Notes under the pieces: generated by a model | The model's input: only the letters and a program-made list of their open reading frames with translations | The model's database searches: none | Told to the model about the DNA's origin: nothing | Position numbers and translations under genes: made by a program | In this document: one piece after another, positions 43,990-53,437 of the stretch | How the letters are laid out: each line of letters begins with the position of its first letter | How positions within the stretch are numbered: the stretch's first letter is position 1 | DNA from: Nodularia sp034931045 | GTDB taxonomy: Bacteria > Cyanobacteriota > Cyanobacteriia > Cyanobacteriales > Nostocaceae | Assembly (NCBI RefSeq): GCF_034931045.1 | Contig: NZ_JAYGHH010000018.1 | Span: forward strand, 16,722-80,721 | DNA length: 64,000 nucleotides | Direction: 5' to 3'

Positions 43990-44354
43990 GACTTTTCCAG
44001 AGTGTGGTATTGCACCGTAACTACAACGCAGACACAGCAAATGAGGCCAGCCTTGGCTGGAGAAGTATTTAGCATTCTCAAAACCCACCCCAAGCACTGC
44101 TCATATATAAGACTGTACGCAATTGAAAAAGTTACAGGGAAAGTTGTGTGTCGCTTTTTGTACAAGCAACCTCATTGAGTATGACACATAGATATCTGCC
44201 ACGCCTTAAAAGTGGAGAAAAGACTTGTTATATCCACATTGATCGCCATTCTGTTTGATCACATCCAAATCTTGTTAAGTATGACGATTGCAAAACTGGA
44301 GCCTTTTAAAGAAATTTCTCCGAAAATCAAGGAGATGTCTGTGAAGTTTGTTTC
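43990..44354. other. Upstream region of the HetZ-family gene
   Basis: About 365 bases between the HetZ-family start and the Sua5/YrdC stop. Part of it stays open in frame with the HetZ-family gene but reads as non-conserved sequence. I found no clear NtcA-type site by eye. Confidence 0.4.
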
Positions 44355-45005
44355 TTATACCCACGCTGTTGCTGCTTCCCAACCTAAACCCCGCCTTGTA
44401 ATCATTGGTTCGTCTCCCGTCAAGTCCAAAATCGTAGACACCTCATAAGTCGGTTCTTCACCAGTGTCTATAATTACGTCTACTAAGTTATCCCAAAGGT
44501 CAAACAGCTCCACCCGTGATCGTCTAGGTTCTAAATCTAGCTCTACTGGTTCATCATCTGGTGGTAGATGTGCCGAAGTTGAAATAATCGGATTTTCCAA
44601 TGCTGCTAGTAATGCCAAGCATACCGGATGGTCTGGTACACGAATTCCAGTAGTTTTTCGCTTGGGACTTTGTACTAGTCGCGGCACTAACTTTGTAGCA
44701 GGCAGTAAAAACGTGTAAGTCCCTGGGATCAAGCGCTTCATAATCCGATAAGCTGTATCACTGACAAAGGCATAAGTTGCCACATTTGATAGGGAGGGAC
44801 ACAGAAATGTCAGTGGTTTATCATTAGCTAACTGTTTAATTTGCCGCACCCGTTCTACTGCCGACTTGGCATTTAAATCACAACCAATAGCATAAACTGT
44901 GTCTGTAGGGTAGAGCATAACCGCGCCACTAGAGAGCGCTGACTTTATTTCCTCTATACGACGAGTTTGGGGATTATCAGGATGGACGGCGAAAATTTTT
45001 GCCAT
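44355..45005 (-). CDS. Sua5/YciO/YrdC/YwlC family protein (threonylcarbamoyl-AMP synthase)
   Basis: Protein of 216 residues from the ATG at 45005; an upstream extension of 32 codons is not conserved. Signatures: GAVMLYPTDTVYAIGCDL, KQLANDKPLTFLC, PGTYTFLLPATK, TTGIRVPDHP and ISTSAHLPP. The fold makes threonylcarbamoyl-AMP from Thr, bicarbonate and ATP for the t6A modification at position 37 of ANN-decoding tRNAs. This length, without the C-terminal Sua5 domain, is the YrdC/YciO form, so the exact paralogue is uncertain. Confidence 0.88.
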   Translation of the reverse strand: MAKIFAVHPDNPQTRRIEEIKSALSSGAVMLYPTDTVYAIGCDLNAKSAVERVRQIKQLANDKPLTFLCPSLSNVATYAFVSDTAYRIMKRLIPGTYTFLLPATKLVPRLVQSPKRKTTGIRVPDHPVCLALLAALENPIISTSAHLPPDDEPVELDLEPRRSRVELFDLWDNLVDVIIDTGEEPTYEVSTILDLTGDEPMITRRGLGWEAATAWV

Positions 45006-45148
45006 AGCAAGTTCCGAATCAGGGTGGGAAACTGTGGATTTCAGGGAAAAAAGAAAATTCCGCATTACACATATTTTCACGGATGAATGAGCTGATTCCA
45101 CAAATAGGCCATGATTAACATGAAAATAAAGTTGATTAAGTTATCTAT

Positions 45149-46417
45149 ATGATTAAAGTTGCTTATCTTCAATGTCCGACGGGAATTTCTGGCGATATGT
45201 GTCTGGGGGCTTTAGTTAGTCTGGGTGTCCCCGTGGAATATTTAAGTGAAACACTCAATAAATTGGGAATTTCCCAGGAATATAACCTCAGAGTTGAACT
45301 TGTGCAACGCAATGGTCAGCAGGCGACTAAAGTCCATGTAGATTTAGCCCATCACCATCACCACCACGACCACGAACATAGTCACCATCATGGCCGCCAC
45401 CTGCCAGAAATCGAAAAAATGATCCTCACAGCCGAATTGCCATCACGGGCTAAAGCCTGGAGTTTGGCAGTATTTCGACAGTTAGCAGTCGCAGAAGGGG
45501 CAGTACACGGCATTGCGCCAGAAAAGGTTCATTTTCATGAAGTGGGCGCTGTCGATGCCATCGTGGATATTGTGGGTACGTGCTTGGGGTTGGATTGGTT
45601 AGGAATTGATAGTAATGATCAGGGATTACCTTTACTATACTGTTCAGCGTTGCCCACAGGTGGGGGAACAGTGCGAGCCGCTCACGGTGAAATGGCTGTA
45701 CCAGTACCTGCTGTATTGAAGTTGTGGGAAATGCGGGGTTGTCCGGTTTTTAGTAATGGCATTGATCGGGAACTCGTGACACCAACAGGGGCGGCGATCG
45801 CTACTACCCTAACTACAGAATTTGGTTCTCCACCACCAATGGCCATTAAACAAGTAGGACTGGGAGCCGGAAGCATCAATTTACCTATCTCTAATATATT
45901 ACGTCTTTGGCTAGGCGATCGCCCTAATAATTCTGAAGATATCAGTCCCAATTTAGAAACCATCACCGTACTTGAAACCCAAATTGATGATTTAAATCCC
46001 CAGGCCATTGGCTATGTCTTTGAAGCCTTGTTTGCTGTTGGTGCAGTGGATGTTTTCACCCAACCCATAGGAATGAAAAAATCCCGTCCAGGAATTTTAT
46101 TAACTGTCATCTGTCATCCAAATCATTTATTGGCTTGTGAAGCAGTTTTATTTCGTGAAACCACAACTTTAGGAATTCGCCGGAGTACCCAACAACGCAC
46201 CATCCTACAACGGGAAATTCAATCAGTAGAAATTGAATATGGCCAAGTTCGTGTTAAAATAGCATGGAAAGAGGAAGGAAAAGATAAATCTATTGTTAAC
46301 ATCCAGCCAGAATATGAAGATTGTGCAGACTTAGCTCGCAGGCATAATATCCCCTGGCGTGAAGTTCAGCGATTAGCACTACAAACTTGGTATAGCAAAG
46401 GGCTGAGTGCTGGGTAG
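45149..46417 (+). CDS. larC: LarC: nickel-pincer cofactor biosynthesis cyclometallase
   Basis: Protein of 422 residues (DUF111/TIGR00299). It starts VAYLQCPTGISGDMCLGALVSLG, has a His-rich segment (12 His within about 67-83, HHHHHHDHEHSHHH), then VHFHEVGAVDAIVDIVG and ELVTPTGAAI. LarC inserts nickel into the pyridinium-dithiocarboxylate cofactor of lactate racemase; the His tract fits metal binding. LarB and LarE are not adjacent, so the pathway partners would lie elsewhere. A symmetrical terminator follows. Confidence 0.9.
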   Translation: MIKVAYLQCPTGISGDMCLGALVSLGVPVEYLSETLNKLGISQEYNLRVELVQRNGQQATKVHVDLAHHHHHHDHEHSHHHGRHLPEIEKMILTAELPSRAKAWSLAVFRQLAVAEGAVHGIAPEKVHFHEVGAVDAIVDIVGTCLGLDWLGIDSNDQGLPLLYCSALPTGGGTVRAAHGEMAVPVPAVLKLWEMRGCPVFSNGIDRELVTPTGAAIATTLTTEFGSPPPMAIKQVGLGAGSINLPISNILRLWLGDRPNNSEDISPNLETITVLETQIDDLNPQAIGYVFEALFAVGAVDVFTQPIGMKKSRPGILLTVICHPNHLLACEAVLFRETTTLGIRRSTQQRTILQREIQSVEIEYGQVRVKIAWKEEGKDKSIVNIQPEYEDCADLARRHNIPWREVQRLALQTWYSKGLSAG

Positions 46418-46445
46418 AAAATCCGCTACACGGAGTCATTAGCCG

Positions 46446-46482
46446 AAAGAACCCCGATTTATGCAATAAACCAGGGTTCTTT
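46446..46482. terminator. Bidirectional terminator between convergent genes
   Basis: aaagaaccc and gggttcttt form a perfect 9-bp stem with flanking A/T tracts; further pairing is possible inside the loop. It separates larC from the leftward lipoprotein gene. Confidence 0.75.
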
Positions 46483-46495
46483 ATACTCCAACTAA

Positions 46496-47107
46496 TTAAT
46501 CTAAATCAACTTCTCTCATCGTCCTTTTCACTGCATCAGCTGTATCTTCAGCTTGGCGTTGAAGTTTAGTTGTAGTATCCTCCTTACCACGTTTGACGCT
46601 TTTAGTCAAGTCTTCGGCAGCACGTCCAGTATTTTTTTGCAGATTTTCCACTCCGCGCTGAGTTCCTTTCGTGACACCTTTACCTAATTCTTCAGCCGAA
46701 CTACCAACATTTTCACCAAGGCGCTTGACTCGTTCATTTAAAGGTGTACCTTCTTGATAATTGCGGATATATTGCTCGGAACTATCAATACCCTTCTCCT
46801 CAACGTTTCTCCGGGCATTTTTTGCTAATTCTGCGGCTCTAGCGTTTGCGGCTCTTTCAGCTGCTTTGGCTCTAGGGTCTACATCACTAAAGTTATTCAT
46901 CCCACCTTCTGGGGCATTGAGTTCATAACTTTTTGTAGGATTATATTGTTGAGCATTTGGTGGTTGAGCATCTGGTTGTGGTGGCTGTTGCGCTATTCCC
47001 GGACGATTGCAGGCCTGTATCATCAATAGGAATGTTGCTGCCAAAAAGACTGTTAAAATTTTAACAGGACGGATATTTTTTAGCCAAGTAATGACTTTTT
47101 TCATCAT
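46496..47107 (-). CDS. Small lipoprotein with amphipathic helical repeats
   Basis: Protein of 203 residues. The signal peptide (KKVITWLKNIRPVKILTVFLAATFLLMIQAC) ends in a lipobox with the lipid-accepting Cys. A Pro/Gln/Asn-rich stretch follows, and then a long helical region rich in Ala, Lys, Arg and Glu with 11-residue-like repeats (KAAERAANARAAELAKNARR; ENVGSSAEELGKGVTKGTQRG), resembling LEA-like or apolipoprotein-like helices. It is likely membrane-anchored. The neighbouring 188-residue lipoprotein has a similar N-terminus, so the two look like paralogues. Confidence 0.75.
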   Translation of the reverse strand: MMKKVITWLKNIRPVKILTVFLAATFLLMIQACNRPGIAQQPPQPDAQPPNAQQYNPTKSYELNAPEGGMNNFSDVDPRAKAAERAANARAAELAKNARRNVEEKGIDSSEQYIRNYQEGTPLNERVKRLGENVGSSAEELGKGVTKGTQRGVENLQKNTGRAAEDLTKSVKRGKEDTTTKLQRQAEDTADAVKRTMREVDLD

Positions 47108-47243
47108 GTTACCCCTGAAATGTTTGTGATGAAGTTAAACTTATGCTGCACTCAGACGTGATTAATTGCGCCTGTGTTTAGCACTTGTTTGGTAGAATTC
47201 GGGATTGAGTGTAAACCTCAAATCTGGACATAAAATCAAAGTT

Positions 47244-47810
47244 CTATTTACCGACGGCTGGATTTTTTTGTAACTCAGGTCGAGAACTTGCTTCTTCTGC
47301 TTTGTCTTGCAAAAAACTAGAAGCTTCTTTAACTGAATTTTGCACTGTGTCAATGCGTTCTTGAATGCGAGTTCCTAAATTCGGTTCTCGTTGAATCAAA
47401 CCACCAGGCGCGGGTCTTTGAAAGTTTTTGTCAGTAATAATTGGCAATTCTTTTTCTTTTTCAACTCTACCTATGGGTGTTTCAGCACCTGGATAAAGTA
47501 TTTCTGAGTCTCTATTTATGGCAATCAAAACTGGTAAATCTAACTGTAAACTAGCTCGTTCACTTTCTTTTTTCTCTTCTCTTTCAATCGCTTTGGGGTC
47601 GGTGGTCATTCTATATTTGGTATATTTATCTCCACCACCCTTGTAAGGATTGTTAGCCCCACCAGCCTGGACAGCAGGATTATCGGGATTTGCACCTTGA
47701 GGGTTTGCACCACTACAAGCAGTGCTAATTATCAACAATAGACCAGCTACAAAGATAGTTAAAATCTGGCGTAGTTTTAATTTTTTCCAGAAAGTCATAA
47801 CACTATTCAT
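47244..47810 (-). CDS. Small lipoprotein, paralogue of the neighbouring gene
   Basis: Protein of 188 residues. The ATG at 47810 has the ribosome site GGAGGGG. Signal peptide KLRQILTIFVAGLLLIISTAC with a lipobox Cys, then a Gly/Asn-rich linker, a middle part with KYTKYRMTTDPKAIEREEKKES, and a C-terminal amphipathic helix (IQERIDTVQNSVKEASSFLQ). Signal peptide style and helix-rich end resemble the 203-residue protein 136 bases downstream, suggesting duplication. I recall such proteins as a cyanobacterial family without known function. Confidence 0.75.
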   Translation of the reverse strand: MNSVMTFWKKLKLRQILTIFVAGLLLIISTACSGANPQGANPDNPAVQAGGANNPYKGGGDKYTKYRMTTDPKAIEREEKKESERASLQLDLPVLIAINRDSEILYPGAETPIGRVEKEKELPIITDKNFQRPAPGGLIQREPNLGTRIQERIDTVQNSVKEASSFLQDKAEEASSRPELQKNPAVGK

Positions 47811-48071
47811 CTACCCCTCCTTTATACAGGACAACAGGCCATTGATTTGCTTAGTTTAATAGTTTGGATAATCAGCAATTTTTTGCTTGGTTTTAGACTT
47901 GGCAAATATTTCGTAACCCTTCCCAAGATTACGAATAAAAAAGCAAGTTCGCCTCTAGCGTAGGTAACAATATACTTGATACTAAAATCAGACATTTATC
48001 TAACTGTAGGAAGATATCAGGCGATAATTCAGGCGATTTTGGTGATTGAAAATATTTTGATTTTTGTCAAT

Positions 48072-49007
48072 ATGAAGCAAATTTTACGCTGGCTAATTTT
48101 AGGGATAACACTATTTTTTTTAGGGAATGCCTTGAAGGATAACTGGTCTGAAGTGATCGCAATCCAAATTGATGCCGTCGGATGGGCTATTATGTCCATA
48201 GCCACAGGCGTAACTTTACTGGCACATATTTGGGGTGGTTGGATATGGACTTGGATTCTCAAGGAATTAAATCAATCTGTGCCATCTGGTAAATTTATTC
48301 AAGTCTACTTAAAAACAAATATTGCTAAATATTTACCTGGTAATGTATGGCATCATTATGGGCGAATTGTCGCAGCTAAAAATGCTAATATCCCAGCTGG
48401 TGCGGCTACTTTAAGTGTGTTGTTAGAACCGCTATTGATGGCGGCTGCGGCTTTAATTATTATTGTTATCTTTGGCAGTCAATTTGCAGTTACTCATACT
48501 ACTGTGTCTGTACAAATCTTACAATTTGTGAGTTTAGCTGTGGTGCTTTGTGCGGTTCATCCCCGGTTTTTGAATTCAGCGATTCGCTTTGTTTATAAAT
48601 TAAAGGTGAAAAGGTCTGCTGCTAATAATCAGCCTCATATTCCCTTCAAAGTTAAACGCTATCCAATACGATCTTTGTTAGGGGAATTAGGTTTTTTAAT
48701 CTTGCGTGGTACTGGGTTTATTTTAACTGTGTTTGCCCTCACTCCATTGCATCTGAGTCAAATACCTTTATTACTAGGGGCTTTTAGTTGTGCTTGGTTG
48801 TTGGGTTTTGTGGTTCCGGGTGCGCCTGGTGGTTTGGGTGTATTTGAAGTGACTGCAATCGCGCTTTTGCAACACCGCTTTCCATCTGCTGTTATACTGA
48901 GTGCGATCGCTTCCTATCGTTTGATTAGTATTATCGCTGAAACTGCTGGTGCAGCCCTAGCTTCTCTAGACGAACGCCTGAGTAAATCAGTGAACAGTGA
49001 ACAGTAA
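48072..49007 (+). CDS. UPF0104/LPG-synthase-type membrane protein
   Basis: Protein of 311 residues from the ATG at 48072, after which the first helix begins; a longer frame starting upstream lacks features. About eight membrane helices. Family motifs are IAKYLPGNVWHHYGRIV (about 98-114) and FVVPGAPGGLGVFEVT (about 264-279), as in the lysylphosphatidylglycerol-synthase transmembrane (AglD-like) group, which includes flippase-like proteins. Its substrate is unknown. The final residues SVNSEQ come from a tgaacag heptamer repeat and are shared with the protein ending at 31326. Confidence 0.82.
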   Translation: MKQILRWLILGITLFFLGNALKDNWSEVIAIQIDAVGWAIMSIATGVTLLAHIWGGWIWTWILKELNQSVPSGKFIQVYLKTNIAKYLPGNVWHHYGRIVAAKNANIPAGAATLSVLLEPLLMAAAALIIIVIFGSQFAVTHTTVSVQILQFVSLAVVLCAVHPRFLNSAIRFVYKLKVKRSAANNQPHIPFKVKRYPIRSLLGELGFLILRGTGFILTVFALTPLHLSQIPLLLGAFSCAWLLGFVVPGAPGGLGVFEVTAIALLQHRFPSAVILSAIASYRLISIIAETAGAALASLDERLSKSVNSEQ

Positions 49008-49256
49008 ACAGTATATGAATTTACCCATAACAATCACCCTACCTTTTGTCAGAGTCACTTCCTCAAGAATCTGAGTGATGCCTAGATGTTAGGCGAAATG
49101 CTGCCACTTGCTAGAACCTCCAGCACATTTGCCTAGAGCGATCGCTTTTTTTGAGTCATTCCACTATAGTAATAAAAGCCGTATCTCAGCGCGAAGCAGA
49201 TAACGGTGGAGCAACGATACAATTTTCTGCTTATAAAAGTTGGCTTCAAATTTAAC

Positions 49257-52022
49257 ATGGCTAGAAGGGGACTAGATTATGCAATTGAAACTGCACATCG
49301 AGTGTGGCAAATAGAGCCACACCGTCATGTCCGTATACCTTCAGACCGGGTAAACGAGCAACCCATACCTGTAGATGCTTTGTGGACAGATTACGGTCTT
49401 CGTCCTAATGCCAATAACTTGTCCTTCATGGTTCAATCTGTTCAGGAGTCAGAAATAGATAAATGGAAGCAGAGATTACGTTATTGGCCTATTCGTGCAG
49501 GGTTGTTAGTCTCAGATGAAATTTATATACTTCAATATTACACTCCATCTGGCAAGTTAGAAGAACGGATTGTAGATAGTGAATCTCTATATTTAGAACT
49601 AACTAGACAAGATAGCCACTTGTTTAAACCAAAAGCATTGGCAAAATTTCGTACTGGTCAGTTAACACTAGCAGACGCTGAAGAATCTGTTTCAGAACGT
49701 AGTTTTTCTTTTCTCCTGCGACAAAGAGCCGAATTAGATGAAGCATTCCAAAATGCTATTCAAGAGGTGCTTGCAGAAATCGGTATTCCTAAAAGGAGAA
49801 ATCCCAAAAATCAAATATCTTCTCGTCACGAAATAGCAGGTCACGCAATTCGTGTAGCGATCGCATTTTTAGCTGCCAGAATTTTAGAAGACAAAGGTTT
49901 TTTTGGTTCTGACTCACGCATTCCTACTGATGATCCTCTTCTTTTGCTTGATCAAACAGTACCTCATGCTAATGGTTTTTTTAAGAAAGCACTGGAGGAG
50001 TCAATACCTCATCTTAGCGACACAATATTACAGCATTTAGCAGTTAACTTAGGTAGTCGAGTCAGTTTTGCACTGGTAGATCATCGAGATGTAGGATTGC
50101 TGTATGAACGAGCTATTAAAGAATTACCCAGTTATATTGAAGGTGAAAACTGGACTGATCTAAATAGATACTATACACCAGTTGCGATCGCTGAAAAAAT
50201 ACTGGAATTATTGCCTTTAGAAAGGTTACGTCCAGAAGAAAGAATAATTTTTGATCCTGCTGCTGGTTCTGGTAGTTTATTATTAGCTGCTACATCACGT
50301 TTAGCAGGGATGATTGATATTCCTGAAAACTTAGAAGCAAGAAAATCTTATCTTGCGAATCATATAGTCGGTAATGATCTAGATCAATATGCGGATTTGG
50401 TCACACAATTACGATATACCCTAGCCAGAGAATCACTAGGTCAAGATATTCCATTCCCTTTTCCTAATCACTTTACTCATCAAAAATATGAGTCATTAAC
50501 TAAAGAGAATATGGGTATTAAGCCGCGTGTTATTGTTGCCAATCCTCCTTTTGCCGAAGATGGTAATACTCAACGGGCTGCAAGATTTATAGAAAAAGCA
50601 TTGAGTTGGTTAGAGCAAGGTTCTCAGTTTGCGTTTGTTTTACCTCAATCTTTTTTGACTAATACAACTCATGGCATACCCAATGCACGCAGGTTATTAA
50701 GTGAAAATTGCCAAATTTTTGAAGTATGGCAATGTCCAGAAAAAGCTATTGGAATTGAGGCAGAACAGGCTGTATGTATAATATTAGGACAGGTAGGTAA
50801 ATCAAAAATAATAATTCCCAGTACAGCAAGAGCAGTATTTTCTAGGGCGAAAAATACCGTATCTAATATTCGTGATAACGGTTTTCTTGGTACTCAATGG
50901 ATTACAAGTTTTAATTCAGATAATTGGGAAGTTTTTACAGCACCACCTATTGATATTCAAATTCCTACAATTCCTTTAGGAAATCTTTTCTTCGTTTTTA
51001 ATGGAGTAACTCCTAGTAGACATTATAAGCCAGTTAGCCAATGCCCACCAAATACTGAATGTAAGCTCAACTGGCGTATGAAATGGCGGGATACAAATCG
51101 CTTTTGGGCAGATCCAAGCAGGGTTGGAGAAAATGAACGCTGGATAAGGTATGGCAGAGAATTTCTTCATACGGCAGTTCTCAATAATTCACATTTATTT
51201 GATTTACCGAAAATTTTTGTTGGTCGCAAAGTAAATCGAGGTTCTTTATATCCTCTAGCCGCTCAATTAGATACTACAGGTCTTTGTCCTGACAATAATA
51301 TATTTTGTGTTCTTCCTGCACAACAAGCTGGAAAATCTCCTCAACTACCTGATAATCAAAAATTTGTGAAAGAATGGAATCAGCTAACTGATGAAGATCA
51401 AAGATTATGGTTGTTAGGCATTCTATCATCTAAAATTGCCAATTCACTATCCTTAATTGGACGCAAAACGCATGAAATAACAAGTCATGAGCTATGTAAA
51501 CTTCCCTTACCTCAGAAAATAGATCGGCGAATAATTGAAACTACTCGTAAAATTGTTGCACGAGATCAACAACGTCTAGAAATTCCTGACCCAGATGAAT
51601 TAAGAATAAAATTAAACGAAATTGTAGAAGAACTCTATGGAAATCCTCATTGGATAGAAATTAAACGAACTGGAGAACCTCCAGAATTAGAATTATGGAA
51701 ATCAGAACAAACAAAACCTACATTAACTGTGATTGGTCAAGTTTTAGAAATTTTTCAAGATAATACCCAAATACTTCTTTATTTAAGCGGTTTGTTAGAC
51801 GATAACGAAGAAGCATGGCTTCCTATCCTCCCAGAAATGCCTGGTTGGGCGCTTGATGGTACAGTTTTTGAAGCTGAACTAAGCGAGTATATAGAAACAT
51901 TTGAACAACTTGCACAACATCCTTGGGCAATTAGACGTTTTCGCCATACGCCTTATCCATACCTAACTAATGAAGAATTAAAACAAAAGTTAAGAATAGA
52001 CAGTATGGAGGAGCGTTTATGA
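49257..52022 (+). CDS. N6-adenine DNA methyltransferase (type I/Eco57I-like), coupled to an MBL hydrolase
   Basis: Protein of 921 residues from the ATG at 49257; a GTG 17 codons upstream is an alternative. N-terminal part (1-300) is of unknown type. The MTase core has LNRYYTPVAIA (305 region), SAM motif DPAAGSGSLLLAA at 333-345 and catalytic NPPF at 429-432. The C-terminal third (from about 560) contains VFNGVTPSRHYKP and a later LSSKIANSLSLIGRKTHEITSHELCKLPLP, resembling target-recognition parts of type I/IIG enzymes. No nuclease motif is evident in it. Its last four bases overlap the start of the MBL gene, so the two are made together. It carries HIP1 sites, unlike the 9-19 kb island. Confidence 0.82.
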   Translation: MARRGLDYAIETAHRVWQIEPHRHVRIPSDRVNEQPIPVDALWTDYGLRPNANNLSFMVQSVQESEIDKWKQRLRYWPIRAGLLVSDEIYILQYYTPSGKLEERIVDSESLYLELTRQDSHLFKPKALAKFRTGQLTLADAEESVSERSFSFLLRQRAELDEAFQNAIQEVLAEIGIPKRRNPKNQISSRHEIAGHAIRVAIAFLAARILEDKGFFGSDSRIPTDDPLLLLDQTVPHANGFFKKALEESIPHLSDTILQHLAVNLGSRVSFALVDHRDVGLLYERAIKELPSYIEGENWTDLNRYYTPVAIAEKILELLPLERLRPEERIIFDPAAGSGSLLLAATSRLAGMIDIPENLEARKSYLANHIVGNDLDQYADLVTQLRYTLARESLGQDIPFPFPNHFTHQKYESLTKENMGIKPRVIVANPPFAEDGNTQRAARFIEKALSWLEQGSQFAFVLPQSFLTNTTHGIPNARRLLSENCQIFEVWQCPEKAIGIEAEQAVCIILGQVGKSKIIIPSTARAVFSRAKNTVSNIRDNGFLGTQWITSFNSDNWEVFTAPPIDIQIPTIPLGNLFFVFNGVTPSRHYKPVSQCPPNTECKLNWRMKWRDTNRFWADPSRVGENERWIRYGREFLHTAVLNNSHLFDLPKIFVGRKVNRGSLYPLAAQLDTTGLCPDNNIFCVLPAQQAGKSPQLPDNQKFVKEWNQLTDEDQRLWLLGILSSKIANSLSLIGRKTHEITSHELCKLPLPQKIDRRIIETTRKIVARDQQRLEIPDPDELRIKLNEIVEELYGNPHWIEIKRTGEPPELELWKSEQTKPTLTVIGQVLEIFQDNTQILLYLSGLLDDNEEAWLPILPEMPGWALDGTVFEAELSEYIETFEQLAQHPWAIRRFRHTPYPYLTNEELKQKLRIDSMEERL

Positions 52023-53050
52023 CTTGTGAAATTTCATTTTTACCTGTAGGTAATGCTGATTGTATAGTTATAAGTGATAACAATGATTCAGCAGTTGTTG
52101 TTGATATCGGTAAAAAAACACGCTCTTTACAGCAATGGCTTAAAAATAAGAATAAAAAAAATATCAAGCGAATTTATATTACTCATGCACATAATGATCA
52201 TCTGCCACCGTTAGACAAACTTGTAGAGTTTCTTGATCTTTGGTTAAAACAAGGAGAAGTAGAAACTTTTTGTTTCCCTCTCTCTTTTTATAAAATCTCA
52301 TTTGAAAAGTTAATAGCTAATAGAGGAAAAAGTCCTAAATATGACAGGCTAGAAATGGCACTCCATCGTCTTGATGATTGGGATAGACTGGGACGTATTC
52401 GCTTTATTCCAGCTTCACGATATCTTTTATACACACAGGAAAATTTAGAAATTCGCGTTTTACATCCACGACAATTTTTCCTTGAAAAGCCTAACACTAA
52501 ACCTAACGAAATTTCTCTTGTCCTGCGTGTAATTTATGGTGATTTTGCAGCAATACTACTTGCTGATATTGAAAATGCAGGTCTGAAAGAATGTGTAGAT
52601 ATTTGTAAACAAGATGAACTTACATCTAACGTTGTTAAAGTTCCTCATCATGGAGCATATCCAAAGAACGGGGATGATTTGAAGCAATTATTGGAAACTA
52701 TTAATGCAGAAATAGCAGTTTTATCAGTGGGTAGCACCAATATATTTGGTCATGTTGTCCCAGAATTGTTTAACTTATTGATAAACCTACAAAATGATGA
52801 TTCTAAGCGATTAAAAAAATTTGCCTGTACAGAAGTGACTAGAACCTGTGTTAAATCAGCAAGCGATCGCTCCAGTATGGGTAAATCAGGTTTAACAGCA
52901 CAACAATTATGTGCGGGAGAAATTACCATTCTTGCTGAAACTTCTGGGAAATGGACTTTGAAGACTCAGACAGATCATGAAAATGTAATCTCTTCATTAC
53001 CATATCCAGCGTGTCAAGGTCGTGCAGAATTGGGTGCAATTTCTATTTAG
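52019..53050 (+). CDS. Metallo-beta-lactamase-fold hydrolase, ComEC/Rec2 C-domain type
   Basis: Protein of 343 residues overlapping the methyltransferase by ATGA. Metal-binding motif THAHNDHLPPL (His56, His58, Asp60, His61), preceded by VVVDIGKK; later ISLVLRVIYGDFAAILLADIE and VVKVPHHGAY are the other landmarks of the ComEC-like MBL group, some members of which are nucleases. No signal peptide or membrane segment. Coupling to a DNA methyltransferase suggests that it could be the nuclease or phosphodiesterase arm of a defence system (inference). It ends with TAG TAA, after which the same frame stays open for 80 more codons. Confidence 0.82.
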   Translation: MTCEISFLPVGNADCIVISDNNDSAVVVDIGKKTRSLQQWLKNKNKKNIKRIYITHAHNDHLPPLDKLVEFLDLWLKQGEVETFCFPLSFYKISFEKLIANRGKSPKYDRLEMALHRLDDWDRLGRIRFIPASRYLLYTQENLEIRVLHPRQFFLEKPNTKPNEISLVLRVIYGDFAAILLADIENAGLKECVDICKQDELTSNVVKVPHHGAYPKNGDDLKQLLETINAEIAVLSVGSTNIFGHVVPELFNLLINLQNDDSKRLKKFACTEVTRTCVKSASDRSSMGKSGLTAQQLCAGEITILAETSGKWTLKTQTDHENVISSLPYPACQGRAELGAISI

Positions 53051-53053
53051 TAA

Positions 53054-53296
53054 TGTAATTTTGAAAATCTGTTTTACCCTTCAGGTATCTTTGCTGGATT
53101 TTTTGACTCAAGAGACTCTAAGGAGAATCCTCGCCAATTTCCTGCTATCCCTCAAAACGAAGTGGTAGATAGCAGTACAAAAAAACTTGAAGTAAAATTC
53201 GATAGCGATCGCGCTCAAAAGTTATTTGAAAATTTCCTTCAAAGTCATAAACAACCGCTACCTATGACATCATCAGTAATTTCACTCTCAGGCTAA
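53054..53296 (+). pseudogene. Coding-like frame after the MBL stop codons, possible gene remnant
   Basis: In the MBL frame, beyond its tandem TAG TAA, 80 codons remain open: FENLFYPSGIFAGFFDSRDS, RQFPAIPQNEVVD, LEVKFDSDRAQKLFENFLQS and so on to a TAA. There is no ATG near its beginning and no ribosome site. The composition is protein-like and it contains a HIP1 site. It could be the tail of a lost third gene or of a longer ancestral MBL gene. Confidence 0.4.
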
Positions 53297-53437
53297 ACCA
53301 GAATGTTTTAACGACAAAAAGTATGCGCTGCTTTTAAAACAGCGCGAAGGTAAATTGATTTAGAACCATAAGCTTGCTGTTGCGGCAAAGTTATGAGTAA
53401 AGTCACAGGCAGGTTAGCTTGTATGTTAACTTTTTAG

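Noticed and set aside
49257..53050. BREX, DISARM or a classical type I restriction locus
   Set aside because: No helicase, PglZ, BrxL, HsdR or separate HsdS gene accompanies the methyltransferase.
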